DNA of 64,000 nucleotides from Otatea glauca (Eukaryota > Streptophyta > Magnoliopsida > Poales > Poaceae), in assembly GCA_036346275.1 (NCBI GenBank), contig CM070725.1, forward strand, positions 44,144,104-44,208,103. The letters run 5' to 3'. Made by a program: the position numbers and the translations under genes. Shown piece by piece: positions 1 through 12,909 of this stretch (positions are counted from its first letter, which is position 1; each line of letters starts with the position of its first letter). The notes under the pieces were generated by a model that was given only the letters and a program-made list of their open reading frames with translations, had not been told where the DNA came from and ran no database searches.

Positions 1-542
1 GAATTTATTTATTATTGCTATTTGTTTTACATTCTTTACAATCTATTATGTATTTGTTCATAAATGCCGCTTATTGCAAAATAGCCATGATAGCCTATCC
101 TTTGGAATAAGCCTTACATATAGATAAATAGAAGCGCATTACATGCACAACTTGTTGAGTGCTTTAAGTACTCACCCTTGCCAAACAACAATAATCAACA
201 GTTGAAGAATCTACACCTGTGTTGGAAGATGAAGTTCATGAAGACACGAGTCATTAGGGTCCGAGCCTTGTCGGTTGCCTGTGGTGAACTGATGAGCTAT
301 CTACGTTTCTACTTTCCGCTGCTTAATTATTAGCTTATATTCTCAGTCTTGCCCTGCGTGGCTTAATAATGTAAGTTGGTCATAAGATCATACATTTAGC
401 TATATCAATAAATGAACTATTATTCTATTATCGTTGTGTATGATGTGATATGTACCAATGTTAAGCTGTGTGCACTAGCGTTGATCCTCGGAATAGTGCA
501 GTAAACACAGTGGGTTCGAATCAGTGGATTCGGGTCCCTACA
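1..542 (+). repeat. 3' end of the 5' LTR of the Tekay-type element
   Basis: Nearly identical to 8337-8877 apart from about nine clumps of small differences. It ends in CCCTACA directly before the primer binding site. The differences are clustered rather than scattered and often lie at CTG or CAG. Confidence 0.92.
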
Positions 543-546
543 GAGG

Positions 547-558
547 TGGTATCAGAGC
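547..558 (+). other. Primer binding site (initiator tRNA-Met type)
   Basis: TGGTATCAGAGC lies four bases after the LTR end. It is complementary to the 3' end of plant initiator tRNA-Met, the usual minus-strand primer of Tekay-type elements. Confidence 0.9.
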
Positions 559-1286
559 ATACTGACTGTAGGTCTTGGCCCTAGATAGTGTGGAGGTGTC
601 TTGTGAGAGTCCAAAACTATTTTCTAAAAGAAAATCCAAACTTGACTAATAAAACACTCTCGACTCATCTCATTCTCTACTTCTTGCCTTTGCTAAATTT
701 ACCGTCTTACTTGCCGTTTCGGGTGGAGAACTTATTTCAAAGTTCTTGTGGAGCAGATGCCGATCGTTCCGACCTTTGAGGAGTCATCGCTGGCGGCTAC
801 GCCATGGAGCTGTGGAGAGTACTTGACGCTTGAGGCTTCTACCGTCCGCTTTACCGAGGAGGATCCAGAGGAGCGAGTGGGAGCCGAGGGGAGTGCAGAC
901 CCGCTGTTGCAGAGGATCTAGTAGTAGGTCACCGTGATAGGTTCGCTCCGATGCCCGCCATCCACCGTGTATGCGCCGGATCGACCTCACCTGTGGTGGC
1001 TGGATGAGTGAGTGTCGACCTTTGAGCCGTGTTGAGACTCGAGTGTGAGTCGCGTCTTTAAGTTAGTCTTTACCTTTTAGTTGACGTTAAGGTTTCGTGT
1101 TTAGTTTGCTTCTTTGTAATGCCGAGTGTGCAAGTTATGTGTTGCAAAGCTTGTAGGCTTAAATAAGCACCATACCAAGTTAAATAAAGAATTGTTCAGT
1201 TTGGGTATAACATATCTCCCGCTTTAGAAATTCTTACTTCTTATCTATGCTACATCTACCTTTCCTAACCTAAGAGGCAATCTTCG

Positions 1287-2578
1287 ATGGTGAATACTGA
1301 GGAAACAACGGTGCTTCAGAAGTGGATGCGTGAATGACAACCCCAACGATGGAGGCACCCTCAACCACCGACAGAGACATGCAGAATCTAGGAGCATTTA
1401 CGCGTACAGACTCAAGCGATCAGCATAATGATGCGGCAGATGCAAAGAGATGACCAATGCAAAGAATAAATCACAACAACCCCGCAACTCGGAACAATCA
1501 TGGTGGACCTCGACCTATGTCAAAGCTATCGATTTTATGAGGACTAGGCCACCAACTTTTTCGAAATGTGAATCCTTTGGAAGTCGATGACCGGCTTAGG
1601 ACAATTGAGAAGAAGCCGCACATCACTCAAAGTGTGAAGGAAATGAGAAGGTGCTTTACGCTCTCATCAACTGGAAGGACCGCCGCAGAGTGGTGGGAGA
1701 ACCTCTTGGCCGCTCATGGAGCCCCACAGAGATAACACGGGAGGAGTTTACTAATGCTTTCGCTAGTATCATGTCCTGGAGGGAATGATGGATCTTAAGA
1801 AGGAGGAGTTCGAGCTTTGAAGCAAGGAGGCCAACCAAAGGGGCGAATACTTGAACAAATTTACTCGATTAGCTCGCTATGCCCTCAAGACGTAGCGACA
1901 GATAAAGCGCATAGCCTCGTTTCATGAAGGGATGAACTCGGGACTACAGTGGGACTGATTACCCACAATTTCCCATTTTCGTGAACTGTAAATAAGGCTT
2001 TAATCCTAGAAGATAAGTGCAAAGAGCTAGGTGAAACCGTAAGCGCTTGATGAACAATCGGTGGACGTCCAAACCATCTACGTTTGAGGATGTCACCACA
2101 GCAATTTGCTAGATTCCAACCACCAGCTGCAAATAAGACATCAACTCCTACACCTCGCCATGCCAATCAGAATTTTCAAACTCAAAGACAGGCAACAACG
2201 CACCAGGAGGAAATCAGCAGTCCGCAGTGAAGAGATGCTATACTTGCAATGAGCCAGGGCACTTTTCTAATAGGTGTCCACAGAAGGGAGGCATCACGCC
2301 AGTTCGTTTCAACCTGGGAACAACACCGCTAAAGCACCAACATCGAGGAAATCGTGCACCAAGCCAAGCCGAGCAACCCCGCAATCAACCGTGCGTGGAA
2401 GGATCAACCACATCACCGATGGAGCTCAAGAGGCAACAGACGCCGATCTTGGGTAAGTTCTTGGTCAACTCGGTACACCGCCACGCTTTGTTTGATTCTC
2501 GAGCTTCGCATTCGCTTGTGTCTCAAAGTTTTGCAACCAAGAATGGATTTAAAGTGGTAAATCTTAAGTGTGTGTTTT
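1287..2578 (+). pseudogene. gag and protease remnant of the Tekay-type element
   Basis: The first plausible ATG after the leader is at 1287. Gag-like sequence follows but is interrupted several times. From 2236 to 2277 a CCHC zinc knuckle is readable (C-x2-C-x4-H-x4-C), the nucleic-acid binding end of Gag. About 215 bp later the protease active-site region appears at 2494-2508 as D-S-R-A-S. The usual motif is D-S/T-G-A, so the catalytic glycine is changed to arginine. The frame closes at 2578. Multiple frameshifts and the altered active site make it non-functional. The product would have been the capsid/nucleocapsid polyprotein and its processing protease. Confidence 0.8.
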
Positions 2579-2579
2579 A

Positions 2580-5500
2580 GTCCAAGCCCGTGATCCGAGC
2601 TTAGATCTAGCCTTGGGTGTTTGGGAGCTAAGTTGCTTATGGATGGGATAGAATTTCTAGCGAATCTTATCTTGATAGATGCGCAATCCTAGACGTCATC
2701 CTTGGAATGGATTGGTGTCAAAGCATAAGGTCGTTTTGGATTGTGGCGAAGGATTGTAACTTTGGAAGGCCCTAGTGGCAAGAAAGTGGAGTTTCAAGCG
2801 ACCGCGATTCGAGATGGGCGATTAACGGCAACAAACGGCGTGAAAGCCATCAAGATGGAAGATGTGCGATGGCCGTGGAATACCGGATGTGTTTCGTAAG
2901 ATTTGCCGGATTGCCACCGACCGTGATATCGAGTTTGTTATCGAGTTAGCGCTGTGCACAGCACCGATATCAAAGAGACCATATCGGATGCCTACCGACG
3001 AGTTAGTGGAAATGAAGAAGCGATTGAGGAACCGCAAGAAAAGGTTTCATTAGACTAAGTTCATCACCGGGGAGCCGGTTTTGTTTGTCCGCAAGAAGGA
3101 TGGAAGTCTTAGAATGTGCATTGATTATCGTGCATCGAATGAAGTAACGATCAAGAATAAGTATCCGTTGCCCGTGATCGACGACTTATTTGATCGATTA
3201 AGAGGAGCTGAGTTTTCTCAAGATAGATCTTCGCTCGTGATACCATCGATTGAAGATCCGAGCGAGGATGTACCTAAGACCGCGTTTCTACGCGATATGG
3301 ACATTATGAGTTCACAAATCATGTCATTTGATTGACTAATGCCCCAGCATATTTCATGAACATGATGAATAAAGTTTTTATGGATTACTTGGATAAGTTT
3401 GTGGTAGTCTTCATAGACGATATTTTGGTTTACTCAAAAATTGAAGAAGAGCATGCAGAACATCTAAGGATGGTTTTAGACAGGCTGCGAGAGCATCAGC
3501 TATATGCAAAGTTTAGCAAGTGTGAATTCTGGAAGGAGAAAGTTGAATTCTTGGGTCATGTAATGACTACTGAAGGAGTGGCGGTCGATCCCAGCAAAGT
3601 GGATGCAGTGTTGCATTGGGAGCCACCGAAGTCTGTTACTCAGATTCGTAGTTTTCTGGGAATGGCGGGATATTACCGTCGGTTCATAGAAGGATTCTCG
3701 ACAATTGCTAAACCCCTGACGCATTTGTTGAAGAAAGAAAAGAAGTTTGCATGGACGCCAGAGTGCGAGAAAAGTTTCATGGAATTAAAGAAGCGTTTAA
3801 CAACAGCCCCCGTATTAGTATTGCCAGATGTGCAGAATGGATTTGACATTTACTGCGATGCTTCGAAGCAAGGCTTGGGATGCGTGTTAATGCAAGAAGG
3901 CAAAGTCGTTGCTTATGCGCCGAGACGCTTAAGACCGCATGAAGTGAATTACCCAACGATGATTTGGAATTAGTGCCGAGTGCATGCTTTAAAGATATGG
4001 CGCCATTATCTCATAGGAAATAGATGTGAGATATATACGGACCATAAAAGTCCAAATACATATTCACTCAAGTCGACTGAATATGAGACAGTCAAGATGG
4101 CTTGAACTAATTAAGGATTATAACGTGGGAATCCATTATCACCTCGAAAAGCCAATGTGGTGGCGGATGCTCGAGTCGAAAGAGCCATAGCGCAAATACA
4201 TTGTCAATGGAGGATCAACCGAATTATGCAAGGAATTTGAAGCTAAGATTGGAAGTCGTTCAAGAAGGAATGATAGCTGCGCTAGAAGTGAAGCCAACAC
4301 TAGAGGATCAGATTAGAGAAGGTCAACAAGATGACGATAAAATTTCAAAAATCAAGGCTAAAAGGAAGAAGGCCTAGCCTTAGATTTCACTGGATGAGCA
4401 AGGAACCATGTTCTTTAAAAGCCGAATTTGCGCATCGGATAAAAAGGAGCTAAAGCAATTGATTCTTGAGGAGGCTCACGATTCTAAGTACTCAATTCAC
4501 CCAGAAGTGCCAAGATGTACCAGATTTGAAGGAGAGATTCGTGGCGAATATGAAGCGTGAAGTGGCCGAGCATGTTGCATTATGCGACGATGTCAAAGAG
4601 TAAAGCCATGCACCAAAGACCACCGGTGCATTGCGGTAGCTAAAAATTCGGAATGGAAGTGGGAAGAAATCGGAATGGATTTTATCACCGGTCTACCTAA
4701 GACTCGTAAAGGTTACGATTCCATTTGGGTTATTGTGGATCGCTTAACCAAGATCGCTCATTTCATCCCAAGAAAGACCACTTACTCCGAGATCGCTTAG
4801 CGTAATTGTACATGTCGAGGATTGTATGCTTGCATGGAGTGCCCAAGAAGATTGTGTCAGACATAGGTACCCAATTTACCTCGAGATTTTGGAATAAGTT
4901 GCACGAAGCAATGGGAACCCGTCTGAATTTTAATACAAAGATATCACCCGCATGCATGGTCGATCGAGAGAGTAAATCGATTTTAGAGGATATGTTGAGA
5001 GCTTGTGCTTTAGCTTATGCTACCTCTTGGGATAAATGTTTGCCATATGCAGAATTCAGTTATAATAATAGTTATCAAGCTAGCCTACAGATGTCACCAT
5101 TCGAGGCATTGTATGGACGTGCTTGTCGTACCCCGTTGAATTGGAATGAAACGGGAGAACGTTTGGTTTTTGGGCCAGATGTTCTCGAAGAGGCAGAAAG
5201 TCAAGTTGCAATGATCAGAGAGAGGTTAAAGATAGCACAGTCAAGACAGAAAAGCTACGCAGATAATCGTCGTCGAGATTTGAGTTTCGAACCAGAAGAT
5301 CATGTGTATCTCAGGGTTTCCCCTCTTAAGGGCGTAAGAGATTCCACGTTAAAGGAAGCTTGCACCAAGATATGTCGATCCGCTCAAGATTCCGAGCCGT
5401 CGAGGAGAGGTGGCTTATCGATTAGAGTTGCCTCGCCTTTGGCAGAGTGCATGATGTATTCCATGTGTCGCAGCCTAAGAAGTGTCTCAGAGTGCCCACG

Positions 5501-5697
5501 AGCAAACCTCGTTGGATGCAATAGAAGCGCAAGAAGATTTGACTTATAAAGAGCAACCAATGTAATTTTGATGGTATGGAACGCAAGACCGTAAACAAGT
5601 CTATTCGCTTTGCGAGTTCAAGTGGAGCAATCATTCAAAGTGAAGCCACTTGGGAGCGAGAAGAAGATTTAAAGTCGAATTTTAACCTATTCTATAG
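2580..5697 (+). pseudogene. pol remnant: RT, RNase H, integrase, chromodomain (Tekay-type)
   Basis: Open segments in different frames follow the usual pol order. RT is best kept at 3332-3700, with the F-I-D-D catalytic box at 3410-3421; the region before it (3081-3335) is scrambled around the conserved RT palm motifs. RNase H follows, with an aspartate in Y-C-D-A-S near 3850, and is cut by a stop at 3973. Integrase core pieces span 4582-5350, with the first two catalytic aspartates near 4678 and 4859; the stretch holding the third acidic residue near 4966 is altered. Weak chromodomain-like sequence with W-E-R-E-E-D is readable near 5650-5680. Stops and frameshifts throughout make it inactive. 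Two stretches, 3340-3960 and 4806-5350, are much cleaner than the rest. Confidence 0.85.
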
Positions 5698-5725
5698 TTA
5701 GCCCCAATCTCTGCCGAGATTCTGT

Positions 5726-5737
5726 TAAGGGGGAGGT
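5726..5737 (+). other. Polypurine tract of the Tekay-type element
   Basis: TAAGGGGGAGGT lies immediately before the 3' LTR start and would prime plus-strand DNA synthesis. Confidence 0.88.
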
Positions 5738-5738
5738 T

Positions 5739-8700
5739 TGTAACATCCCAAAATTCAGCTTAATTAAGTTTTATTTGCTTAAATGTGCATTTGTGATTTT
5801 CTGAATTTATTTGGATTTTTCTCGATTTATTTGAATTAAATCTTATGTCAAGTTTATTGCTTTTTATCCAAAAGTATTTAAATCTATGCAAAGTTAAAAT
5901 AAAGTTTTGGCAAAAATATTTTATTTGAGTCCGTAATGTCTCAAAGTAATTTTGAGATTTTTCTTGGATTTTTCTCGATTATTTTATTGCCTAAAGCAAA
6001 TTAAATGAATTTCTGGAATTATTTTAATTGAAAACTCTTTAAAAGCGTTGATCAGGATCTTGGGCGGCCCACGAACCGGCGCCCAAGTCACCATGCAGCC
6101 CTTTTGGAAACCAAACCCTAAACCTAATCCACGATCGTTGGATCGAGATCCAACGGCCGAGATTGCGCCATGTGGCCGAAGCGCTCGAGTCGGATTGACG
6201 CCGCGATGTACGCTGCCGGATGCGTCGCGTCACCTTCTCCGAAGTCGCCGGAGTCCGCCGCCGCCACGATGTCGTTTCGAGTCCGGGCCGACACGCCTCC
6301 CGCAACTATTTAAGCGCCGCACGCACGGCGTTGGAATCTCACCCCGCGCCAGATCCGCTCGCGAGCCCGCACGCCGAGACGCCTTCGCCGCTTCGTGCGA
6401 AGCCGCTGAGTCGCCAAGCCCCGCCGCGGTCTCGCTCATTTCGCCGCCGTTTCGCTGCTTTCGAGCGCGCGGTTCCGGATCGGAGATCCTCGTACCTCAA
6501 CGCGTCGGACCCGTGAAGCGATAGCGGCGCTTTGTCGCCGAACGCCGCCGCCGAGGTCATCGCCCCAAGTCCGGTGAAGTTGCGCCGCCGCACCGCCATT
6601 GTCGTGTGGAAGCTTTCGAACCGCTTGATCTCGTGAAGGGGCGAGATTGTGCCACGCCTCGCGTAAAACAGTGAACGCCGCACGTGCGTCGCCGTTAGAT
6701 CTAAATCCCGCGGTTGTCGGCCGCCACGGGGTGAGATCGGTGGCCGTTAGATGTGATCTGCGCGGTGGGATTCCGCCCGCGCAGTGGGCAAATCGGCGCC
6801 GCCGCGTGTCGGCGCTGGTGCCGAGGCGCCGTGAGCCGAGTCTACCGTAAGCCGCGCACTCGTGGACCGGGTCCATGGACCGAGGACACGCGCGCCTTCC
6901 GATTGGCTCATCCGAGGCCGACGCCATGCTTGCGTCATAATCATATTTTCAATTGGAAAATAATCCGATTGAAATTGGTGAAGATGACGCGTCATCATGA
7001 GGTCACGCTGACGTCATAAATCGCTTTTTCAGAATAAAAATAAATCTGTTAATTTCGAATTTCTGATTTTCTGATTTCAGTATTTATTTCAAACTTCAAA
7101 AGGCTATATCTTTTGCAATTTAACTCGGATTTGAGTGATTCCAGTTTCTAAAAATTTGTAAAATTGAGATCTATTTAATGGTGAATTTTATTTGATTTTT
7201 GGAGTTCAATTGCTCTCTGTTTTGGCATTTATTTGCTTTTCTCTTTCGGTACGCGTAGACGTTGAATTGTGCGACGCTTCGGAGGAAGATCAAGCAACCC
7301 AAGAGCAAGCTTCAGATCCAGATCAGGACCTATTCCAAGGCAAGTTGTGCTTTGATCATGTTGAACCCATGTTTATAAAATTGCTATGTTTGATTTACGC
7401 TATTGCATATATTTCAAATATACAACTGTTTCAAATTAGTTTGGGCTTAGCTAAAATACCAGATTGATCTATACCCTACCTTGTCATTGTATGCCATGAT
7501 CCATTGTCACCTTAGATTGGTTTAATATAGTTGGTTAATAATTATAATCAACATTGGAGGTTTAGTTCGTATTAGTTGCTTAGCCATGCCACGTCATCAC
7601 ATGTGTCAGAATCATTGATAATTAATCTTGATTAATGGAATATGGAACAATATTATGAACTTGTGTGTCATGTGGGATCACACGAGGAGATTGAGTTGTT
7701 GTGGCGAGTCATGTCACACAACGATGTTGAATTGTTGATGGCACGTGGTGCTTGGTAATCAACTGGGTGATAATCACTTAGATTGGGGCAAGTGGCAAGG
7801 GGCGAGGAGGCCAAGGTGGGCCCAATGGGCAGATGGTATGTGGATGTCTTGCCTTGATCACACTAAGGACTTAACCTTGCAAGCCTTTGACTCGAGTCAA
7901 TCATGCAACCACATGTTCCGTATGGGCCACCTAGCCGAGTAATTTGCAAAGTCTTAATGTTGATACTATCGTGGTCGGTGTGAGTTCCGGTCAGGTGTAA
8001 TTCACATGGCGCAAGAGGGGGCCCCGGACGTGAGTTTATGCAGACCGCCGTTGTTGAAACCTTAGCGGGTAGTATCGGATTAAGATAGAGCATTGTAAAG
8101 GCTTTGTTATAATCTTTCGCCTTTGTGGTGTTTGGTTGTATCACGTGGGTAAAGTGCATAACCTCCGCAGAGTGTGAAACTATTCGATAGCCGTGTTTCA
8201 TGTATTGAGCAATGCTCGGAATTACAGTTAAGGGTTAGATTAATAAATTGGACAACTTGGTTGGGATGGCAGGATGGCCATATGGAAGATTGGAACTTGA
8301 TTTAGGATTGGAAACTTGGTTTACTTGAGAAATACTGAATTTATTTATTATTGCTATTTGTTTTACATTCTTTACAATCTATTACTGTATTTGTTCATAA
8401 ATGCTGCTTATTGCAAAATAGCCATGATAGCCTATCCTTTGGAATAAGCCTTACATATAGATAAATAGAACTGCATTCTGTGCACAACTTGTTGAGTGCT
8501 TTAAGTACTCACCCTTGCCAAACAACAATAATCAACAGTTGAAGAATCTACACCTGTGTTGGAAGATGAAGTTCATGAAGACACGAGTCATTAGGGTCCG
8601 AGCCTTGTTTGTTGTTCGTGGTGAACTCGATGAGCTATCTACGTTTCTACTTTCCACGCTTAATTATTAGCTTATATTCTCGCCTTGCCTGCGTGGCTTA

Positions 8701-8877
8701 ATAATGTAAGTTGGTCATAAGATCATACATTTAGCTATATCAATAAATGAACTATTATTCTATTATCGTTGTGTATGATGTGATATGTACCAATGTTAAG
8801 CTGTGTGCACTAGCGTTGATCCTGGGAATAGTGCAGTAAACACAGTGGGTTCGAATCAGTGGATTCGGGTCCCTACA
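5739..8877 (+). repeat. 3' LTR of the Tekay-type element (3139 bp)
   Basis: It starts TGTAACATCCC after the polypurine tract and ends CCCTACA. A TATA-like CTATTTAAG near 6304-6312 sits before a GC-rich stretch of several hundred bases (about 6050-6900), which would be leader sequence. Apparent open frames at 6039-7019 lie in this GC-rich part and are not considered genes. The same LTR family, more diverged, recurs at 41779-45750. Confidence 0.9.
6304..6312 (+). promoter_or_regulatory. TATA-like box of the Tekay-type LTR
   Basis: CTATTTAAG lies in the LTR directly upstream of the GC-rich block. The related LTR at 41779 has a clearer TATAAAAA in the matching place (43120). Confidence 0.5.
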
Positions 8878-11800
8878 CCTTCCAAGTGCCACATAAACAG
8901 GTGAATGTCATATTGGGGGGCTCAGCTTATGGGCATGAGTCCAAGCGCCAAAGGAAGGAGTACGTGCGGGAAGTCAATGTGGTGGGGGTGAACCTTCGAA
9001 GTGCTCCTCCTAAATGGGCGAACATCCCACTAAGCTTCACCGAGGAGGACTCTAGAGGCCTAAGGTTCCCCCATGACGACGCCCTCTTGGTAACCGCCAC
9101 CATATCCAACTGTGAAGTCTCCCGCATACTTGTTGATGGGGGCAGCTCCGCAGACATACTTTATCTTCGCGCACTCAAGGAGCTATGGGAATCGCGGGGG
9201 GGGGGGGGCTACCACCAGGGCATCTTGCTCCCATCCGACCGCCCTCTCACGGGCTTTGTCCCAGGCAAATCTATCCAACCTCTGGGAAGGATTGAGCTCC
9301 TCATGACATTTGGTTCACGGGAGAACCATCGCACGGAAGCAGTTAGATTTGACATCGTTGACGTCGAGTCGCCCTTCAATGCCATCATGGGAAGGGTAAC
9401 ACTCAACCGTTTCAGTGCAGCAATCCACCAAAACTACCTATGCCTCAAGATACCGGGGCCTCACGGAGCCATCTCCGTAAGGGGCGACCAAGACTTGGCT
9501 CGTCGTCTCTATCATAAGGCGGCCACCGACTCCGATGAAGTCCACGTGCTCGAAGTGGGGGGCTCGAAAGGGGTTGCGTCCCTATCACCCCTGATGGAGA
9601 TCGCCAAAGACAAGTCTCTGCTGGAGAACTACCCCGTGAAGCCTCGCCCTGAAGGGGAGCCAAAGGTGATAAGGCTCTTTGGCCCGGGCGACGAACGCTT
9701 CGTCCGGGTCGGAGCTGAGCTCCTAGAAAAGGTGGAAGAGGAGCTCCTCGAGTTCCTAAGGGCCAACACGGATGTCTTCGCTTGGGTCCCGTCAGACATG
9801 AAAGGTGTCCCCCGCGAGGTGATTCAGCACCACCTCGCCGTAAGGCCCGAGCGTCTTCCGGTGAGGCAAAAGCTCCACAAGCTCTCTCTCGAGCGATGTC
9901 AAGCTATCAAGGAGGAAATTGAAAAGCTCTTAAGTGCTGGCCTCATCCAGGAGGTTTGGCACCCGGAGTGGCTTGCCAATCCCGTCTTGGTCAAGAAGTC
10001 CAATGTAAATGGCGCATGCGCCGACTTTCATCGACCTTAACAAAGCATGCCCGAAGGACGACTACCCACTCCCTCGCATCGACCAGTTAGTTGACTCCAC
10101 CTCCGGGTGCGAGTTAATGAGCTTCCTGGATGCATACTCGGGCTATCACCAAGTCTGCATGGCCGTGGAAGATGAGGAGAAGACGAGTTTCATCACCCCG
10201 GTGGGCACTTATTGTTACCTACGCATGCCTTTCGGGTTGAAGAATGCAGGGGCCACTTTCCAATGCCTAGTATGCCTCGTTCTAAAGGACCAGCTGGGTC
10301 GAAACGTGGAGGTGTATGTTGATGACGCCGTCGTGAAAAGCTTTGTGGCCTCAACGCATCTGGAAGATCTTTGTGAAACCTTTGAGAACCTCCGCAAGTT
10401 CGGCCTCAAGTTAAACCCTGAAAAATGTGTTTTCGGGGTCAAAGGAGGCAAGCTCCTGGGCTTCCTCGTCTCTCATCGAGGAATCGAGGCCAACCCAAAG
10501 AAGATCCGGGCTATCCTGGAAATGGAGCCGCCACGATCCATTAAGGAGGTCCAGTGTCTTATGGGTCGCGTAGCGGCCCTTGGGCGTTTCATGTCGCGGT
10601 CGGCCGAGAAAGGGCTACCTTTCTTCAGAATTCTACGCGGGCTAGAAGGCTTCCGTTGGACCTCAGAGGCCCAAAAAGCCTTTGAGGGTCTCAAATCATA
10701 CTTAGCTAAGCCCCCACTCCTGACGAGCCCCAACCCTAGGGAACCCTCCCATCAGTACCTTGCGCGACCCGGCCGCCGCGAGTCTGATCTGATCGAGAGA
10801 GGGACGGGGTCCAGCGACCCGTGTACTACGTCAGCGAGGCCTTCACATGCGCAAAGACAAGGTACACAGAACTGGAGAAGATATGCTACGCACTCCTCAT
10901 GGCGTCACGGAAGCTTCGACACTACTTCCTCGGGCACTCCACCATGGTCCCTACTGGCTATCCATTAGCCGAAGTAATGGGAAACAAAGAGGCAACCGGA
11001 AGAATAGCCAAGTGGGCAACCGAGCTAGCGCCTTTCTCCCTCAAGCTTGTTGGAAGGACCACCATCAAGTCCCAAGTCCTCGCAGACTTTGTGGCGGAAT
11101 GGACAAACCCCCAAGTCCCAGATGAGGTAGCAGAGCGTACCACTGCGCCTGATCCCCACTGGACCCTCTACTTTGATGGCTCTAAACGCCTAAATAGTGG
11201 AGGGGCCGGAGTTGTTCTCGTGAGCCCCGAGGGAAGGCACCGAATACGCCGCGCTCTCTTTGATCCCACCAACAACATGGCGGAGTACGAGGCTCTCCTT
11301 TTGGGGCTTCGCCTCGCAAAGGCTATGGGGGTCCGACGCCTCCTAATCCTGGGAGACTCCCAGCTAGTTGTCAATCAGATGGACAAGTCCTATCAATGCC
11401 TTGACTCCAAGATGGCCAGCTACCTCGACGAAGTACGTAGAATGGAACGATACTTCTTGGGGATGGAAGCTCGCCGCATCCCCCGTGGAGACAACCACCG
11501 GGCGGACCGTTTGGCCCGAGCAGCAAGCTCCCAAGAGCCACTCCCACCGGAGGTCTTCCTCGAGGTGCTTGACACACCATCCATCAAGGAAGACCCTAAT
11601 GGGAAAGAAGCTCCTGAACAACTCCTGACGGTCAGTGAGATCCTAACACCACCCACAGCGTGGATGACCCCAATCCGAGAGTGCATCCAAGGAACAACAG
11701 AGATGGAGGATAGCACTGAAGACCGAAGACTCTTCGCGAAAGCCAAATCCTATGTACTCCTCGAGGGGATACTTTACAAAAAAGGGGCTTCCGCACTGCT

Positions 11801-12909
11801 CAGGTGCCTCCCAAAGGAAGAGGGGATCTCACTTCTGCGGGAGGTGCATGAAGGTCTCTGTGGCTCACACCTTGCACCTAGAGCAACTGCGGCGAAGGCA
11901 CTAAGGCAAGGCTTCTACTGGCCTACAATGGTACAAGACGCCATGGAAACCCTCAAGACATGCGAAGGTTGCCAAAGGATGGCATCGGCTCACCACTCCC
12001 CATTGCACCTCTCGCACTGATTCCGATAACTTGGCCTTTTGCCCGGTGGGGCATGGACCTGCTCGGGCCATTCCCGCCGGCCAAGGGGGGCTACAAGCAT
12101 GCGGTGGTGGCGGTGGACTACTTCACCAAGTGGGTGGAAGCGGAGCCGTTGCTAACAATCACATCCCGGGTGGTGCAAAAATTCTTCTGGAAGAACATTG
12201 TGTGCCGTTTCGGAGTCCCGAAGGAGCTCACTGTGGACAACGGAACCCAGTTCGATGCCTCCTCCTTCAGGAACTTTTGTGATTCAATCGGGACAGTTCT
12301 CTGCTTCGCTTCAGTGGCTCACCCTAAATCCAATGGGGCGGTCGAAAGGGCCAATGGCCTAATCCTCCAAGGCATCCGTCGTCAACTCGAAAAGAGCACT
12401 CTTAGGCACGGCTTATGGGCGGAGGAACTCCTCAATGTCCTTTGGGGGATGCGCACTACTCCTAGCCGCTCCACGGGGCAACACCCTTCTCTTTGGTGTA
12501 CGGAGTGGAAGCCGTCCTCCCCGCAGAAGTCCGCCACCGCTCCCTTCGAGTAGAGATGCTCTCAGAAGCCCTACCCATCGACTTCATGGTGAACGAAGAC
12601 AATCACAAGTTGGAAGTGGATTTCGTGGAGGAGATCCGTGATCGCGCACTCGTCAAGCATGCCGCGTACGAACGAGAAGTCGCTCGTTTCTACAACAAAC
12701 GGGTGCGAGAGAGGACCTTCCTCCTGGGGGACTTGGTGCTAAAAAAGGTCACCGACCCAGGAGCCCAAGGCAAGCTCCACCCCAAGTGGGAGGGACCCTA
12801 CCGCGTCTCAGCGGTCTTGGGCTCAGGGGCTTACCACCTCTCTACTATGGAAGACAAGACACTCAAGCATGCATGAAATGCTGACAAGCTCAAGAAGTTT
12901 TACATTTAA
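8878..12909 (+). pseudogene. Tat-type polyprotein: protease, RT, RNase H, second RNase H, integrase
   Basis: Protease: active-site aspartate at 9135 within V-D-G-G-S-S. RT: starts near 9900; catalytic Y-V-D-D at 10315-10326. First RNase H: around 10700-11000, broken by a frameshift near 10800. Second RNase H: 11160-11510, with F-D-G-S, A-E-Y-E, G-D-S and H-R-A-D acidic positions all present. Integrase: H-x4-H and C-x2-C zinc binding near 11850-11980, then a core with D (M-D-L-L), D (V-D-N-G-T-Q-F) and E (V-E-R-A-N) at about 12053-12355. Frameshifts lie near 10020 (an extra T in a short T run), 10800, 12000 and 12540. The annotated-looking stop at 12874-12876 is probably a Trp-to-TGA change, because the frame then continues with family-like residues to TAA at 12907-12909. 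Very well preserved for a dead copy. Confidence 0.88.

Larger units (their letters stand above)
1..8877 (+). mobile_element. Ty3/gypsy retrotransposon, Tekay-type chromovirus, 5' end outside window
   Basis: The element runs from inside its 5' LTR, through a primer binding site, a broken gag-pol and a polypurine tract, to a complete 3' LTR. Bases 1-542 match 8337-8877, so about 2.6 kb of the 5' LTR lies left of the window. The LTR begins TGTAACATCCC and ends CCCTACA. The iMet primer site, the pol order protease-RT-RNase H-integrase and a chromodomain-like tail point to the Tekay (RIRE3/RIRE8-like) group; the exact family is inference. It is inserted inside the pol region of the Tat element that continues at 8878, so it is the younger of the two. 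The coding region is full of stops and frameshifts, so it cannot be autonomous. Confidence 0.88.

Noticed and set aside
2227..2580. Stand-alone zinc-finger gene
   Set aside because: The CCHC knuckle and protease fragment sit at the expected place of a Ty3 gag-pro region between primer site and RT.
6039..7019. Several overlapping frames on both strands
   Set aside because: GC-rich LTR leader sequence; no motif and no conservation of frame with the related LTR.
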